The notes beneath the pieces were generated by a model that made no database searches, was not told the DNA's origin, and saw only the letters and a program-made list of their open reading frames with translations. Shown one piece after another: positions 1 through 14,090 of a stretch of DNA of 64,000 bases. Each line of letters begins with the position of its first letter. Positions within the stretch are counted from its first letter, which is position 1. Origin of the DNA: Physella acuta (Eukaryota; Mollusca; Gastropoda; Physidae); the NCBI RefSeq assembly GCF_028476545.1, contig NW_026732293.1, forward strand, positions 214,501 to 278,500. The letters are read 5' to 3'. The position numbers and the translations under genes were made by a program.

Positions 1-5
1 GAAAA

Positions 6-3000
6 CTAAAGTTCCCTGCCAGCAAAAGGAAATGTCCAGTTATTTAAATTTTAACTAACAACTGTGCTCTCTGATGCGCAAATTATTAAAACGTTCTACT
101 GTTCTATTATTTTATTACTAAAGTTGATTACTTCAATCCTGTTTGATATTTTTGTTACTCAAATACCTTCAGATTGTTAATTTATAGTTAAACTTAGAAC
201 ATTTAACACAATGACTTAACCCACAATGAGTAAAAACAAATATTTAGAAGCCAGTTTATAAGTTATAAATATTTTTTCCATTCAAAATTGTGTACGGGTG
301 TGTAAAACCCAGTTGCCAGGGACCGTATAAAAAAATTTCAAACCCTCATAAAAAAAATTTTTACGCATATTTTTTAAATTTACAACCTCCAATGTGTTCA
401 TTCCAACCACCTTATAGATGGGAATAAGGCCCAGAAAAATTTATAAAACGAGACTCGAGATATGAGCAAAAATATAGCGACTTCGGGTCGATTACACCCA
501 GTCGCCGGGGAAAGGGTTAATGTGGGTCTGCAGCTCAAAGAATTGCAAATAAGCCATTAAGTAAACTTTGTGCCTCACTGTGAGAATCAAATTCAGTGCT
601 GTTAAATAAAATACCATTTATGGTATCTTGAAGTATGTTCAAAATTCAGGAAATTTTATAACATACCAAATGATAGGGAATCTATCTGCTATATCCTCCA
701 TTGAATATATACCAGCTTCTATCTGCTTGATGCACCATGAAATGAAGGCAATTCCTAGTTCCTAAAATAAAATGAAGATGTAAATTTTAACATTCAACAT
801 TTTTAACATTATTCTGCTCTACATTAAAAATGTATAAAAATTGAAGCAAAAAGTTTAAAAATGAAATTAGAAGTTTATCCTTTTTTTTTGTTTTGATTAA
901 AACTACATTTTCATACAAGAACATTAAGGGGTAAATGACATAGACAAATAAATTCTGCAAACCTTCCACTGGGCTATTACTGAATCACTCAACCCAAGCC
1001 ATTCTTGTATATCTTTCAGCCGTTTTTCTACCTGTTAGATAGAAATACTATTTACTTGTGATTTTTTAAAATTAATTTTTGGAAAAAGGGTCATACACAG
1101 CGAAATTAATATGGATAAAGTCTGAAATTTTTAAAAGAAGTAAGTGTGAGCAAGTTTTAAGTAAAAATATGGGGTTATTCATGAATATTTTTTTTTCCCA
1201 AGAAGGTCAGAAATACAACAGGTAAACAGTTTAAACTTTAAAACCAATTGTGTGAACAAAAATATTCTGCTTCTATGTTTAACCCAAAATATCTGGCTTA
1301 CTTTGCCTTTTATAACAACATGTAATAGAACAGGGTGGGAGACTTGTTAGTAACATAAAAGCCAAATTTTAAAATTTCTCATCCTATGCACTAACTTCAT
1401 CTCCAGAAGTACTAAAAACTAGCTTCAGTTTATTCTCAAACAACATATCAATTATTAGATACATGAGTCCCCATGGTAGAGTTTATCCATTATTTATCCC
1501 TGACAGGAATTTTGTTAAACACATATATATATATATATATACCATTTTAAAATTTGAAACAACATGAGGTGATTGTCCAAAAAAAAAACAACTAAAACTA
1601 AACATGAGACAGCTGTTATTTATGCCACTGGTCCCTAAACTTGAGTTCTAAACTGTGAAGGCAACAAGGCATATTTCTGACCACACAATCCTATCATGTG
1701 GTGAGGACACAAAAAAGGTGGCCTTTATTTCAGCTACAATTTAGACATTCAAGTTTTAAAAAAAATAGTCTTGAAATAGTTGCATACCTGTGATCTAGCT
1801 TTAGAATCAGAATAACTACTTTTGTTCTTGATGACAGCAGCACCAAAACTACGAGCTTTTTCTCGAATAGCTCTGCATATTATGTACCTACATCAGATTG
1901 CAGTAAAATATGAATCGGTTATGAAAATTAACAAAGATACTTATGACCAGTAAAGATGTATATTATTAACATATAATTGGTTGTTAAATATTAAAATGTT
2001 TCCCCAGCTTGAATAAATTTCAATCTTTTTGTCAGCTTAACAGAGAGTGTTTTATTTTACCCTTACATTGATGAATTGTTTTTTGTTACCAGAATCTTAT
2101 AAAAAGATTACCCATACAAATCTTCAACTGTTATATCAAACTGTGTATATTCTATTACATCTTACTAGAACATTATTTTTGTGATAGATTTCAATTTCAA
2201 AACTAATAAACATATCCTAACAGGAATTATTATAGAAGGTTTTTACATTTGTTCAACTATTTTGTATAATCTCTTGCAAGAATAAAAAAATTGATTAGAA
2301 TTATGGAATCTATATTTATTAACTACATACCAAACTGTTTTCTTTTTAAGTAAACCTATGACAATGTTGCTCTCATCTAAGAAGTAAAGAACTTCACCCT
2401 CGTACTGGTAGCCCTGTCTAATCTAGTTAAGGTGGTTTTATAATAAACAACTAGGTTAAGTAGAATATGTTATACTATAATTTGTTAATATGCTATTAGT
2501 TCTATTCAAATTCTTTTAAATTCTAGGCAAATGCTTTATTCAGCTGGGATTGTCAGCAAAAACTAAATTCAGATTAATTAAAAAACATGAAAATAAAAAT
2601 TCATTTTAATAGACTCAACAATAAATAAACTTTTAATTATTTTAACTTTTTAAATCTTAATTTAAAAAAAAAAAGTCATAGTTTTATCAAAAAACCTCAT
2701 GAGTAACAATAATTATAATGGTCAACAGAGCATCAAGTTAACTCAAAAAAAACAACCTCAAATACCTTGTATGCTGACAATTAATTTTAGAAGTTATATA
2801 AGATATTTACCTGTTTCATCCTTTTTTGTATATCATCACTTCCAATAACTTCATAATCTATTGTTGACAAGCCTAAAGCTTTTGCAATCTATTGAGTAAA
2901 ATATCCTAACATTAACACCTATAACTAGTTGAATTATTGATTTTACAAATTATTCCTTCATTTAATTTTTGTGTTAGATGGTAACATTTAGAAATTAGCG

Positions 3001-6000
3001 TATTCAGTTACATTAGTATGGGATGGCATGACCAAGTGGTAGAGTGCTCGACTGTGAATCTCTGTCCAAAATGAGTCAGTAAAACGTCCCTGAGTTCACG
3101 CAATTCTGATGGATTCCACACTCACGTTAAAGAAAATCAAGGCGGCAGGGCATAGTGTTGACTACACCATCTCTTTATATGACGCAGTCTAGAAACATAT
3201 GTACGCTACTACATTTGCACTTTGGGCATTAGGGTCTGAAAGGGGAACTTTATTATATTGGTAAATTATACAGTTTTAAAGTCCACTATAGCTAAGCCAT
3301 AGCTGACCTCTATTCCTATGTGTGGTGGCACAGTGCAGAGCTTCTGGTCTGGCATAGGCTCCAGTTCTGTAGATGTCCATGTTATAAATTTAACTACAGG
3401 TCTGTTGGAAAAATTACATAAGTAAATAATAATAAGGCATCATGCACATATAATATATAACGTAACATTAATGTGATATTTTATTTACCAATCTCCCCCT
3501 ACCCCACAAAGGTTATCGGACTAATAAAGTATATCTCTGCTTCCTTCATTTTTATTAAATACATGCAGGAGACAGTATTTTAGCTCTTCTACATAGTAAG
3601 ATCATATTGAAAACTTTAAATAACAAATAAGCACTATTAAGTCACATTACTAAACAATCTGCAGTAAGAAAACCTTAATACAGCCAATTTCATAGCTCAA
3701 CGTACTTATCTAAGTATGAAAGATTTTCAACATGTTGATGCTTTGGTGATAATATTTCAAAAACAGCAGTAAACCTAGTCACAACAAGAAATCTCAACAG
3801 CCTGCAAAAAAAAAAGGTTGTATTTGTGTCCAATAAAATTTTTAAAAAGTGTTTTGTTAAATATTAATTAAACAACATAATCAGAATACCTTTCTTTTTG
3901 TGATGCTTCCATATTTTCTAAAAAATCCATAATTGAGTGGCAAACCTCAGAAGCTATCCTATATCTGTCTCCTTTATAAAATGATATATCCCCTGAAATG
4001 TAAAATTTGCTTTGATCAAAATATGTGCATTAATCTGGATGTTTTTAAATTGCTAAAAAAAAATCTAAAGACATAGGCCTGGATGGTTAGATAATTATAA
4101 CAAATATGTGTTTTAATAGTCATCCCATTTAAGTAATACAACATTCACCTTAATTTGACTGCCAGAAAGTTGTTTAAAGATTGATACAGTAAAATAATAA
4201 AGTAAATCTCATATAATATAACCCCCCCCCCCCCCCCCCAGCAGTTAGTGTGTAGCATAAAATAAATACACAATGTTTGTAGCCTTTGTAAATGTTATCA
4301 GTAAAACCTACCTCTATTTCTAATAAGTATGTGAACATTTTTAGAACCAGCACATATAAGAAACTGGCCATCAAGTTGTATACAGCTCATATGAGCAGCC
4401 TCTCCATTTGCTTTTCTTGTAGCTACTACTCTTTTGGCTGCATCAAGAGGCTGTTGGTATTTTAAAGAAAAAAAATAAACCGGGAGTGATCTACCCTAAA
4501 CTTTCTCGAATATTCTTATGTAAAATAACAGGGGATGGGAACTCGGGCTATAGACATGATTTTTAATCCATTTTAAATACTTAAAGTTTTAAAAATAGAA
4601 TAAAATCTCGTAGACAGATTAATTGCACACCAAGTGAACGCCAAATAAAAACGCGTATAATAGTGCGCAATATTATTAGTACTTTAAAAATTTACATTAG
4701 TTTTTTGAGAAATCGGAAGTAGCGTAAATTACTACTTCCAGTCAACGGAAATTACTCAAAATTTAATAGAAGGTAGAGAATTAGATCTTTTACTTACATG
4801 TGAAATTTCATTTATCTATCTGAAATAGTACTCAAGTTATAGGCTTTTGAAAAATTCAAAGTAGGAAAAGTACCACTTCCGGTTGTCGGAAATCGCTCAA
4901 AAGTTGATACGGATCTACGATTTTGATATAATACTTCTTTATGAAATTTCATCAACCTAGCTGTAACGGTACTCAAGTAATCGTGTTTACACACGGACAT
5001 ACAGACACACAGACACACACACACACAGACATACGGACAAGATTGCAAAATTATGTTTTTCCGTATCAGTGAGGTGTAAAACGTCGAGATCTGTAAATAT
5101 CTCGATTTTTATTTTTGCACGATTACAATACTTTCTCTATACTTCGTATATACGAGAAAGTAAAAACAGCGTATTACAACTTAAAAATATTTTATTACAA
5201 AAATTACATGGGTTCCTTTTAAAGTAATTATTTCCAAAGAATACAAAACATTTTTACTTTAATAAAATATTTTTTCCAAGTGACATTATCTCCCTTGTCT
5301 CTGTCATCATCATCCCCCAAGCCTCCAGTAAACTTTTTAAGAGCATACAGAATACATCTTGATCCTTTGTTAGGTCCTCTTGTAATCCTTAAGAAACAGT
5401 TTCCTCTTGCAACCTATTCAAGATATACAGTAATGATTATTTGATTAGAATAATTAGAGAAAATTAAAAATTAATCCTTATATACTTTTCAAAATTTGGG
5501 TCTTGAGTGATCAGTAGAAAATACTAAAAAAAATTAGGGTTGATGTTAAAATTACTGAAATTAATTTATATTACATTAGGAAAAAAAATTTTTTATTTTA
5601 AAAATTTAAATAATAAGTAGCACTAACCCGGTCCCTGACCAATGTGTATGTATCATAAATAGAATCATCAGGTCCCCTGGCACAAAATACTTTAGCATCG
5701 ATTAATTCCCCTGAGCAATTTTTCGGTAATATCCAATCTGGTACATCAGTGTTTACCAGCTTTAGATATTTGAGTCGCTTTGCCCATTCTATCCAGCTAA
5801 AATTGAAATGTATTCTCATTTTATTTTTATGACAATTTCATAGCCATAGTAGTTAACTTATACTTACAAAAAACTTGCATGCACATTTTAAAATCTGATT
5901 GGAGCCTAGATCTAGCTAAGTTAACAAAATTAATCTGAACTTGGACAACATTCATTCCTTATGATGTAGGGATCATACTAGTATATTACCATCTAATTAA

Positions 6001-8041
6001 AACAATCATTGTAGGCCTATTAATTCTTGGTTTATAAAACATTTTCTACCTCTAGCCGCAATTCCTCCCCCACCCCCCATTCCAGGTTTTGCCTATTTAA
6101 ATTGGTTTAAAATTAAATGAAACTTAATTGCTTATGCTTAATTATTTTTTGCTGTTTTTTTAGCAACAAAAATTCAGAAGTTCTCTGTTTTTATTAAAAT
6201 TTACAGTTTAGTAATAGAAAAATTAATACTCGGCCTAAATTAAAGTATAGTGAATAGTTTACTTTTTGTGAGAGTATCAACATTTTTACAAGCTTTTATT
6301 TAACTCTCTTCCTCTGTCTTAAGTCGTCAGTCGACAGTCTGTCGTCAGTCTAGATAGAAACGTAGGAGTGAAAATTCGGACAGTTCTACTTGATCGATAC
6401 GATTCACACTTGGCACGTGGGTCAAGACATGAAGACAATGCAATCTGAAACTAAATTTGACTTAATTGGATGCCTAATTAATTTTTTATGAATTAATTAA
6501 AATTTGGACCGAATCAATAGGCATGTCTATCCAACCACACCACACGCGTCATCACTTTCAATAGCTGCGCCATCACCTTCAGTAGGCGCGCCATCACGTT
6601 CAATAGACGCGCAATGGTTTTTAGTCATGTCACATTATTGTAAATAAAACATGTAAAGTACTGAAAAAAAAATTCATAAAAAACGTTTTAATAACAAGCT
6701 TTTATGTAATGATGCACTAAAAAGTAGAAAATAAATTATACACTACTATTTAAATTACTATAAAGAAAAGCGTGGGTCTCTTCTCAAATATTAGTAAAGT
6801 TATCCAATAGGTACTAAAGTACTAAAGTGACCCATGCTTTTCTTTATAGTAATTTAAATAGTAGTGTATAATTTATTTTCTACTTTTTAGTGCATCATTA
6901 CATAAAAGCTTGTTATTAAAACATTTTTTATGAATTTTTTTTTTTTTAATGTTTTGGTTATGACTTTTTCCAATATTGTTGAATAAGGCTTGGTAAAACC
7001 TTAGTTTAGCGTCGGTTATTATTCCGGAATCGTATAGCAGTAAAAAACAGTAAAACAATGCCAAAGTCTGTCACACACTTCCGGAATTCACCGGAAGTAC
7101 TGTAAACCATACTTTATTTGGCGTCATCTTTTATTTTTATACAGAATGTTTAAAATTTGGATAGATTTATTTTTGTAATAATTTTTACATTTTGTAATCA
7201 TTTTTACTATTTTCGTAATCTAGATTTGTTTTACTTGGCCTAGCAGCTAGATATCTAGCTAGATCTAGAACTAATTAATTAATGGTCGCAAATCCGCTGC
7301 AAGCAAAAAACATTAAATTATTACATTTGACTTCATTATTTATATTAATATATGTTTTTATTTTTAGATCTACTAATTTAAATCTACTATTATATTTATT
7401 CTTGTTTCCTTTTGTCGATTAAACTTAAAAAATTAAAACATTAATTTACTACAATCACTTTCAATTTATTTATATTTCAATGGTCAAATAAACCATGGTT
7501 TACCGTAACTCTAGTAAAGTCTAGTTACCGACACTCAACAAACATTACCCGATAATTTCCGACGCTAAACTGAGGTTTTACCTAAGGCTTATTCCCTTCC
7601 ATACTTATTAATAATATTAACTATACTTTAAAATAAATACAGTACTTACTTACTAAAAACTTAAACTTAAACTACTAGATCTAGATTTCTATAAATTACT
7701 ATAATTCTATCTTTTATTAATTGAATTAGGCCTAGGCCTATACATTACTATGCAATTTTATCCTATTTTCCTATTCTTAAGTGATTCTACTAGTTAAGTA
7801 AGAATAAGGGCAATAAACATTAAACAAACTATTTATTTACTAGTCTAGATCTAGATTCTATTTGTTACCAAACTGACCTTTCAACTTTGATTGTTTCTGT
7901 TTCCTTATCAAATTTCGTGTCAATTGATTGAAAGTAGTTACTAACTTCATCTCGATAGAGTGAATCAACAGAAGGAATAATTGATTTAAAATCAAAAGAA
8001 TCCACAGGATCATTCATCGAATTGATCAGATCATCCATCAT
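6..8041 (-). CDS. Putative RNA ligase / covalent nucleotidyltransferase (T4 Rnl1-like core)
   Basis: Exons in order: 8041-7878, 5796-5628, 5413-5258, 4450-4312, 3992-3890, 3801-3706, 3401-3308, 2888-2811, 2422-2331, 1887-1788, 1031-963, 761-667, and tentatively 15-6 (acceptor after a pyrimidine tract, then Trp-Glu-Leu-stop). All junctions are GT-AG and in phase, giving about 454 aa. Start: two ATGs in tandem at 8041 and 8038. Visible ligase motifs: KANGE at residues 176-180 (motif I, Lys176 the candidate AMP-binding lysine), VFEILSP around 257-263 (motif IIIa), YEGEVLY at 340-346 (motif IV) and LLKKKTVWY at 357-365 (motif V). Order and spacing fit the adenylyltransferase domain of RNA ligases; the C-terminal 90 residues look like a helical extension. 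The family assignment is inference from motifs; a capping-type nucleotidyltransferase is the alternative. No signal peptide or membrane segment is seen. Exon boundaries are firm except the last. Confidence 0.72.
3018..3255 (+). mobile_element. tRNA-derived SINE
   Basis: The 5' end carries an A-box-like stretch (TGGCATGACCAAGTGGTAGAG) followed by a B-box-like GAGTTCACGCAATTCT. The body, with AAGGCGGCAGGGCATAGTG and a GTCTGAAAGGGGAAC tail motif, recurs at 40985-41195 and in the repeat-expanded copy near 58680-59140. It lies in intron 7 of the ligase-like gene. The central domain resembles the conserved SINE domains shared among molluscs; which named superfamily it belongs to is not certain. Confidence 0.7.
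4558..5165 (-). repeat. Dispersed repeat with hairpin end (CTTTCTCGTATACGAAG family)
   Basis: This copy matches the segment at 46304-46730 in reverse orientation. Shared landmarks are a terminal hairpin (TACTTTCTCGTATATACGAA and its complement), the GTCCGTATGT-(GT/CT)n microsatellite, two half-similar blocks containing CACTTCCGGTTGTCGG-like text, and GAATAAAATCTCGTAG. It sits in intron 3 of the ligase-like gene. No coding sequence is visible and its class is unknown. Confidence 0.6.
6664..6944. repeat. Long near-perfect inverted repeat (about 115-bp arms)
   Basis: Positions 6664-6778 are the reverse complement of about 6829-6944, with a 50-nt spacer. Landmarks such as AGTAGTGTATAATTTATT and AAAAGCTTGTTATTAAAAC occur in mirrored order. 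It lies in intron 1 of the ligase-like gene, so the pre-mRNA could fold into a long hairpin. It may be a foldback element or two MITE copies head to head. Confidence 0.85.
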
Positions 8042-10901
8042 TAGACGTTTAAATATTGTAAGAGTGACACTAGTGACTGGTATCTATCTCAAATTATCAC
8101 CAAACATTGCACAACTCACAGACACTTGCGTCTATTAGTAACACAAAAAAATTGCTTTAAATACCGAAAACTAACATAAGTGGGTCATGTCTGGGTTTAC
8201 TATATTGAGCTTTTTTACCAGGTGCTATTAAAAAAAAAATCCTTACAGACCTTGAGTCTATATTTACTGAAAGATTAACGTTTTCTTGATTTTTACCCCA
8301 CTTCTCTCTAGCGTCACTAAGCTAACACTAAGACCATCCCCATCACCGTTGTCCCTGCCTTTAAGTTTTACTATTATTAACTGTCTGTATTTGATTTTGA
8401 GCATTTGTAGAGGAATATATTTTGAATTTGGGTCAACTTAATTTTATATTGTTGGGCATTCCTCTGGAAAAGAAGTTATTGTATAGTGTGTGTGTGTGGG
8501 GGGGGGGGGGGGGGGAATTAAGACCCATTTTTCTTAAAAACACTTCACCCACACATATTTTGCACTTATTTTTTTGTATCAGTGGTTTTCTTAAAAAGCA
8601 AACTGGATTATCATTTAGTTATTAAGTATATTGATTGATTTATACTATTTACACCAGAAAAAAAAAAGAAAAATAAGCTCTAAAATAATGTTTAAAATAA
8701 GAATGTTATTTCACACTGACTCCCTCCCCCATGGCCATTGTCAGACCCCCCACCTCCCCATCCAAGTTTTTGGAAATAAATTGTTACCAATATATGATAA
8801 TGAAATTACATAAAATCTAATGCATCTTATGAAATAACTCATATTAAAAAAAAAATACTTTAAAATCTTACATATGGAGAGACTGCATAACCACTGTGCC
8901 CTACCACCTTTACTTTTACCTACTAGCACCAAGTACCCATCATAACTAGGTAGACTCCAGAAGATTCTACGGACTTGAGTGCGTACATCAAATACAAAAA
9001 GTTTGGGTTAGTAATCAGGTGCTCTACCACTCAATCAAATTAAATTACTATATTCACAGTGATTTTAAATATTATAAACTGACAATTTATTTCAAAATAC
9101 TGCTAACCTTGTGCTTGAGGATACTGAATGATAAAACTAAAAGATTTTTTTTTGAGTTCTTTATAGCCAGTATTTTTATTTTTACTAAGTCTAATGATTT
9201 ATGTACTAAACCTTAACAAAATACTGTTCTGTTATTGGAAGTAAACTGTTAAAAATAGCTGTAATTGCAACCTGATGTTATGCTTTACTAGTGCACTTAG
9301 ATTTGTTACTATGAATTGGCACTGTATTAGTATTATGTACAGAATAATAAAAATCAGTACTTATGGGCATTAATTATTGATATTTTAGTAAAAAAATCCA
9401 CTTATGGATCAAACTATTTAGATCCATTCAAAATAGATGTCTTAATATTTTAATAACAACATTTTAGAATAAATAGAAAATAAATATACATATTTTTAAG
9501 ATATATTTTTATTCCTGGGATTACAATTATGCATAGTGCAAATCAATGGTTGGCAGAATGTATTTATCTCTTTTATTACCCTATGGTTTTAAAGCTTTTT
9601 TTTTAAGTAACTGACTATACTAAAATATAAATAAGTGAAAATTCATCTACATTTGTAACATTTGATTTATTTTTTGTATCAACTTAATGGATCATTGCCA
9701 TACACTTAGTCAATAATTAAATACAACTATTTCACAAAACAAAATGCACCATACTCCCTACAACAAAAGATAATGGTTTCAACAAAGAAGTCTAAAATCT
9801 AAGAAAAACAACATTGAAGCTGTTTATAAACTTCTGCGTTTCTTAGATAACTGGTTTAAAATGTTTATGTATAATGACAGATGAGCAGAGAATATTATAG
9901 AAAATTATAAGATTACATACACAAAAAAGACTCCCATTATCCATACTAGAAATTTTAAAAACAAATGTGACACAGTAATGTTGATGTGTTTATTATAGCT
10001 GGAAAAAGAGAACCATGCATAATCTTTTGCACACTCATTCAACTAATATCTCTTACACTCCACTTATGTAGGGTCAATTATACTCACATATTAAATGAAC
10101 ATAGTCAATAACAGTCTTACACAACGCTTCATGCATGTAAAATTCATTAAAATATAAGCAAGAATGCAAATAAGCAACAAATCATGTTTTCAAATGAGCG
10201 TAAAAGGTATTCAGAAAGATACTGACAACATACTCATACACATCCAGAAACTATACAAGACCACTAACTCTAAAAATGCTTTTTAAAGAATTTAATTTTT
10301 GTCTCGTTCTTTTTCAAAGTGATACTTAACACCAATTACATTGAGAATATCTCAAAAATCTTAAAATTTGGTCCCATCAGTATTCATGACATTTTATGTT
10401 TATATTATTACAACAAGAGTACTGGACTAGAGCATGCAAAATAATAAAATAGACAAAACAAACAAATTATTCACAGGCTGACCCAGCAAATTTACATAAA
10501 CAAAACAATTTCATAAGTAAAACCATTGCATATCAGAAGTTATTAGAACTTTCTGCAAACCTCAGCACGCTCATGCATTCACAACATTCTAAATTTCCAG
10601 AGTGTCGGTAACTAAGAAAAGTCATTTTTAGGTAAATCATTTTTTACCTTTTGTTCTTAAAGAATTTTAAGCAAAAAAAAATACACCTTTGAATAATTAG
10701 AGATGACAATCACAAAAAAAAAATATGTTGTTAAAAGAGTATGCAATCTCAGTTAAAGCAATAAAATTGTTCATTTCTTTTGTCAGTTCAGTTTTCCTTA
10801 TTAAATTTTAGCAGTGACCGAGCACAAAAATATAGTATATTGTGTAACTGGAAGGGCAGGGGTAATAATTTTATAAAACATATAAGCAAGAAAAAAAATT
10901 A
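8042..10901. other. Intergenic region between the ligase-like gene and CFAP20
   Basis: No exon could be supported on either strand. It holds a poly-G run after a TG microsatellite near 8490-8515 and an old reversed SINE-like fragment around 8880-9035 (a GCTCTACCACT A-box complement is visible). The part next to 10901 probably includes the CFAP20 3' UTR, but no polyadenylation site can be chosen. The ligase-like promoter should lie just above 8041; no clear core element was seen. Confidence 0.5.
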
Positions 10902-12865
10902 TTATTTCTTTTGTTGAACAGGGAGGTAAAGCTTGAACTCTGCTGGTAATTCATCTTCTGAGTACAATCTATCAGAGAAGTAGACCCTGCGGATTCTGCA
11001 GTTTGCATGGATCTAGAAAGTAAAATAAAAGAACAAAATTATTCATCTTAACTACCTACAATCCCTCTCTCCAGATTCTGAAAATAGAATAGTGTCTCAG
11101 AACATTATAAAAAAGATAATTACTTTAAAATTTTAAACCAAGTACATAACATTATATATATATCTCACAATTCCTACCATAAACAATAGTGTTGCAAAAT
11201 TTTTTTTACCTGCACTCGAAGAGTTTCAATGTAGTTTGTGCCATATGCCCTACGTGTGAAGTCAGACAAATTAAACTGAATTTGATTCCAGCCATCATCC
11301 AACCTCATGGGCATGGTGCAGATGAATGGCTTTACTCTCGTTGTGCTTTGGTAATTACTAGCACGAAACCTCCTTCTAACATTCTTATCATCTAGTACCT
11401 GTGAAAATAATCCACAATACATTTGAAATACAATTGTAACTTTAAAGAAAAATACAGTTATCTGGAAATGAAGGCATTTCAAAATACAGATCAGAAACAG
11501 TCAGTTTATTTCATAACTAAAAATGTTTGTAATTGCATCCTAAAGAACATTTAAAATCTTTCAGCCAATAGGTAGCACAAATCTTGTAAAGTTGAATAAT
11601 TGTAAGATAAATACAATGCTTACCTGCACTTCAAATGTAAAGTACTTCTTTAAATTTTTGATGATCATCACTAAAAATGGTAGTTTAATGCCAAGAGTCT
11701 TTTTGGGGTCTGCTGGACATGTGATGTATGTAGTACTACATAGAGAAAAACAGAATGTTCATATTTAATGAATTCAGTAATGGCAAAATGATGGTATACA
11801 ATGTTAAACAATTTTAGTTAAAAAGTGTTAAAAACAATATTCATTAATCATAACAGTTAGGCCCTAAGTGAATTATAAATTGAAGTAGTTTTAAGCGTGT
11901 GAAAATATTGGAATAATTATAAATCAATTTAATCAATTTGTAGCAACAATCATTACCTGACATTTGTACCAACGATTTCTAAAACTAAAGACTGAATGTC
12001 ATTGTCTGTTATACGCTTGATGTGGCCATTTCGAACCTGAAATGAAATGATAATAAATGATGTTACAAATACAATTAACATTATGTTAAAAGGGTACCCA
12101 TCTGTGTAAATAGTGGATGCTTTACCGAAATCAAGTGTTATGCTTAAGTATGCTGAGTGATGCTAAACCTAAGTAAGACGAGATTAAATTTTAGTCTCTG
12201 TTCTTAGTTTAATTATTGTCTGAGAGTTTGGAATGTAAGTTTAGTTCGATTTAAGTGCCGGTATTGAGTTTAAAAAGTTAAAGGCCTAGAATAAATACTC
12301 ATATAGCCATAATAATTTATTAATAATCATGATTTTACTGATAAATAAATTGTACACATAGGCCTATTTAATATTTATTAAGTTCAGAACAAATAAAAAA
12401 CAGTAAACTATTAGATCTAATTACTAATTATTTTAATACTTAATCAGATCTAATTTTAGTTGATTATTAATTATTAATTATTAATTCAATCAAGAAAAAT
12501 CAAGCCAAACTACTTTTGAAAGACTTTTCAACATTAATTTCAAATTTGTCTTTAATCTTCAGAAGCTTCAAAACTCTGCAATGAGTTTTATTGAAATATT
12601 TACTAATTACTTTTTAAGCTAATGACCAGCAATAGCATATAAGAGTAATATCAACGTTTGCGTTGCTAGTTGCTAGGCACGCCAAAGAATCTTTTGTTTA
12701 CACTCAGATCTAAAAGATTTTTTAAAAATACAAGTTAGTAAAAGTGTTGAATTTTTTAAAAATAATTAAATTATGACTTACCTTTTTGTCCCAAATCTGT
12801 AATGGTTTGCTTCCAATACTGTAAAGTATCGATAAGAACCCACTCTGAAAGGTGTTCTTGAACAT
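10902..12865 (-). CDS. CFAP20: Cilia- and flagella-associated protein 20
   Basis: Five coding exons (12865-12782, 12036-11957, 11735-11624, 11398-11210, 11012-10902) join in phase to 191 aa with a TAA stop at 10904-10902. The protein is nearly identical to animal CFAP20/BUG22: [18 protein letters not shown] at the start, [20 protein letters not shown] in exon 2, [18 protein letters not shown] in exon 4 and [17 protein letters not shown] at the end. Family knowledge: CFAP20 is a microtubule inner protein of the axonemal doublet inner junction and is needed for ciliary motility and tubulin polyglycylation or polyglutamylation balance; it also has reported nuclear roles. The length matches the family (human 193 aa). 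An in-frame ATG lies 35 codons upstream, but the start at 12865 coincides with the invariant family N-terminus, so it was preferred. No truncation or missing exon is seen. Confidence 0.98.
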
Positions 12866-14090
12866 TGTAATGCTTGAAAGAAGCGATGGATGTTTATTAG
12901 TTAGAAGAGAGTCTCCTAGGTATGTTATAACACCCAACACAGCCCTCTCACTCGATGTTCCTGTAGTCAAGTGAAGATTATCTTATGTGAGAAATTAATT
13001 TTGTACGTCGTTAAGGGACTATTCTTTCCGGTGTAGTAATACAGGTTGCTATATTAATAATTGTAAAAACAAAAACACTAAAAGTATGTCTAAAAGTGTT
13101 TAAAACAAAATTAAATTAAACAAAAAGAAATAATATAACTTTAAAATTTTCATATATATCATATAAAGATATTTTGGTGACTTGAAACAGTTATATTCAG
13201 CGCAATCGCGTATTTATAAAATTAGTAAAACGATTTCCGGTTCTCCTTCGCAACACGCGTATCCGAGGGTTTGAGTGTTTTACCGGAAACCGCTGTCGCG
13301 TGGGCACCGAAGTCGTACGAAGTCGAACGGTGCTCTGTTAAATAACAGTTAAACCTAATTAGATCAAGATCGAAATCAAAACAAAACAATACATTTTAGA
13401 GTAACTGTATTTATTTATCTTAATTTTTATATCGTAAAAATAAAGCAAATTTAAAGGGCATTAATAAAGAATGAGTGATAAGCGCACCCCGTTAATAATT
13501 ATTTAGGACTTAGGAGTAGGCTCTAAAATTTTAAACATATTCCGCTTATATATTATAGGCCCTCTGCAGTTCCATATTTAATAAAGCCCAATTATTACTT
13601 AATAAAAATTGTTATTAAATCAAAACTCCAAAGTTGTGTTATTTTTTTGTCGATGGCTAATCACAAGGTTTGCAATTATAGGCCTTTTTAAAATATTAAA
13701 ACGCGCATTCGCCACATTTTCCTACTCAACTAATATCGTAATATCATACAATATGGCCTATATTCATCAGAGTAGTGGCAATGGTAAAAAAAAAGTTATT
13801 GGTCTTTTAAATTGTGTTGATACTTCTTTTTTTTCCCTGTTCGCCATTTTATCTAGATCTAATACCGAAGTCGAATTAAAGCGTAAACGGGAAAGTCGAT
13901 TTTAAAATGTTTACGGTTGCCATATGCCTATCCATAATTGATGTGGAGAAGATTGGAAGCCGATAGATTCGCCGAAAGGGATATTTCTCCGTGCAACTAG
14001 TTAACAAACTATTTTTTTGTTATAGAAACACCAATATTTTACGTCAAGTCTGCGTGCCTTAAAAAGATCTATATTTTCCAACACACTATT

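Noticed and set aside
13609-13905. 98-codon open frame upstream of CFAP20
   Set aside because: No recognisable similarity or codon signal; lies in AT-rich intergenic sequence.
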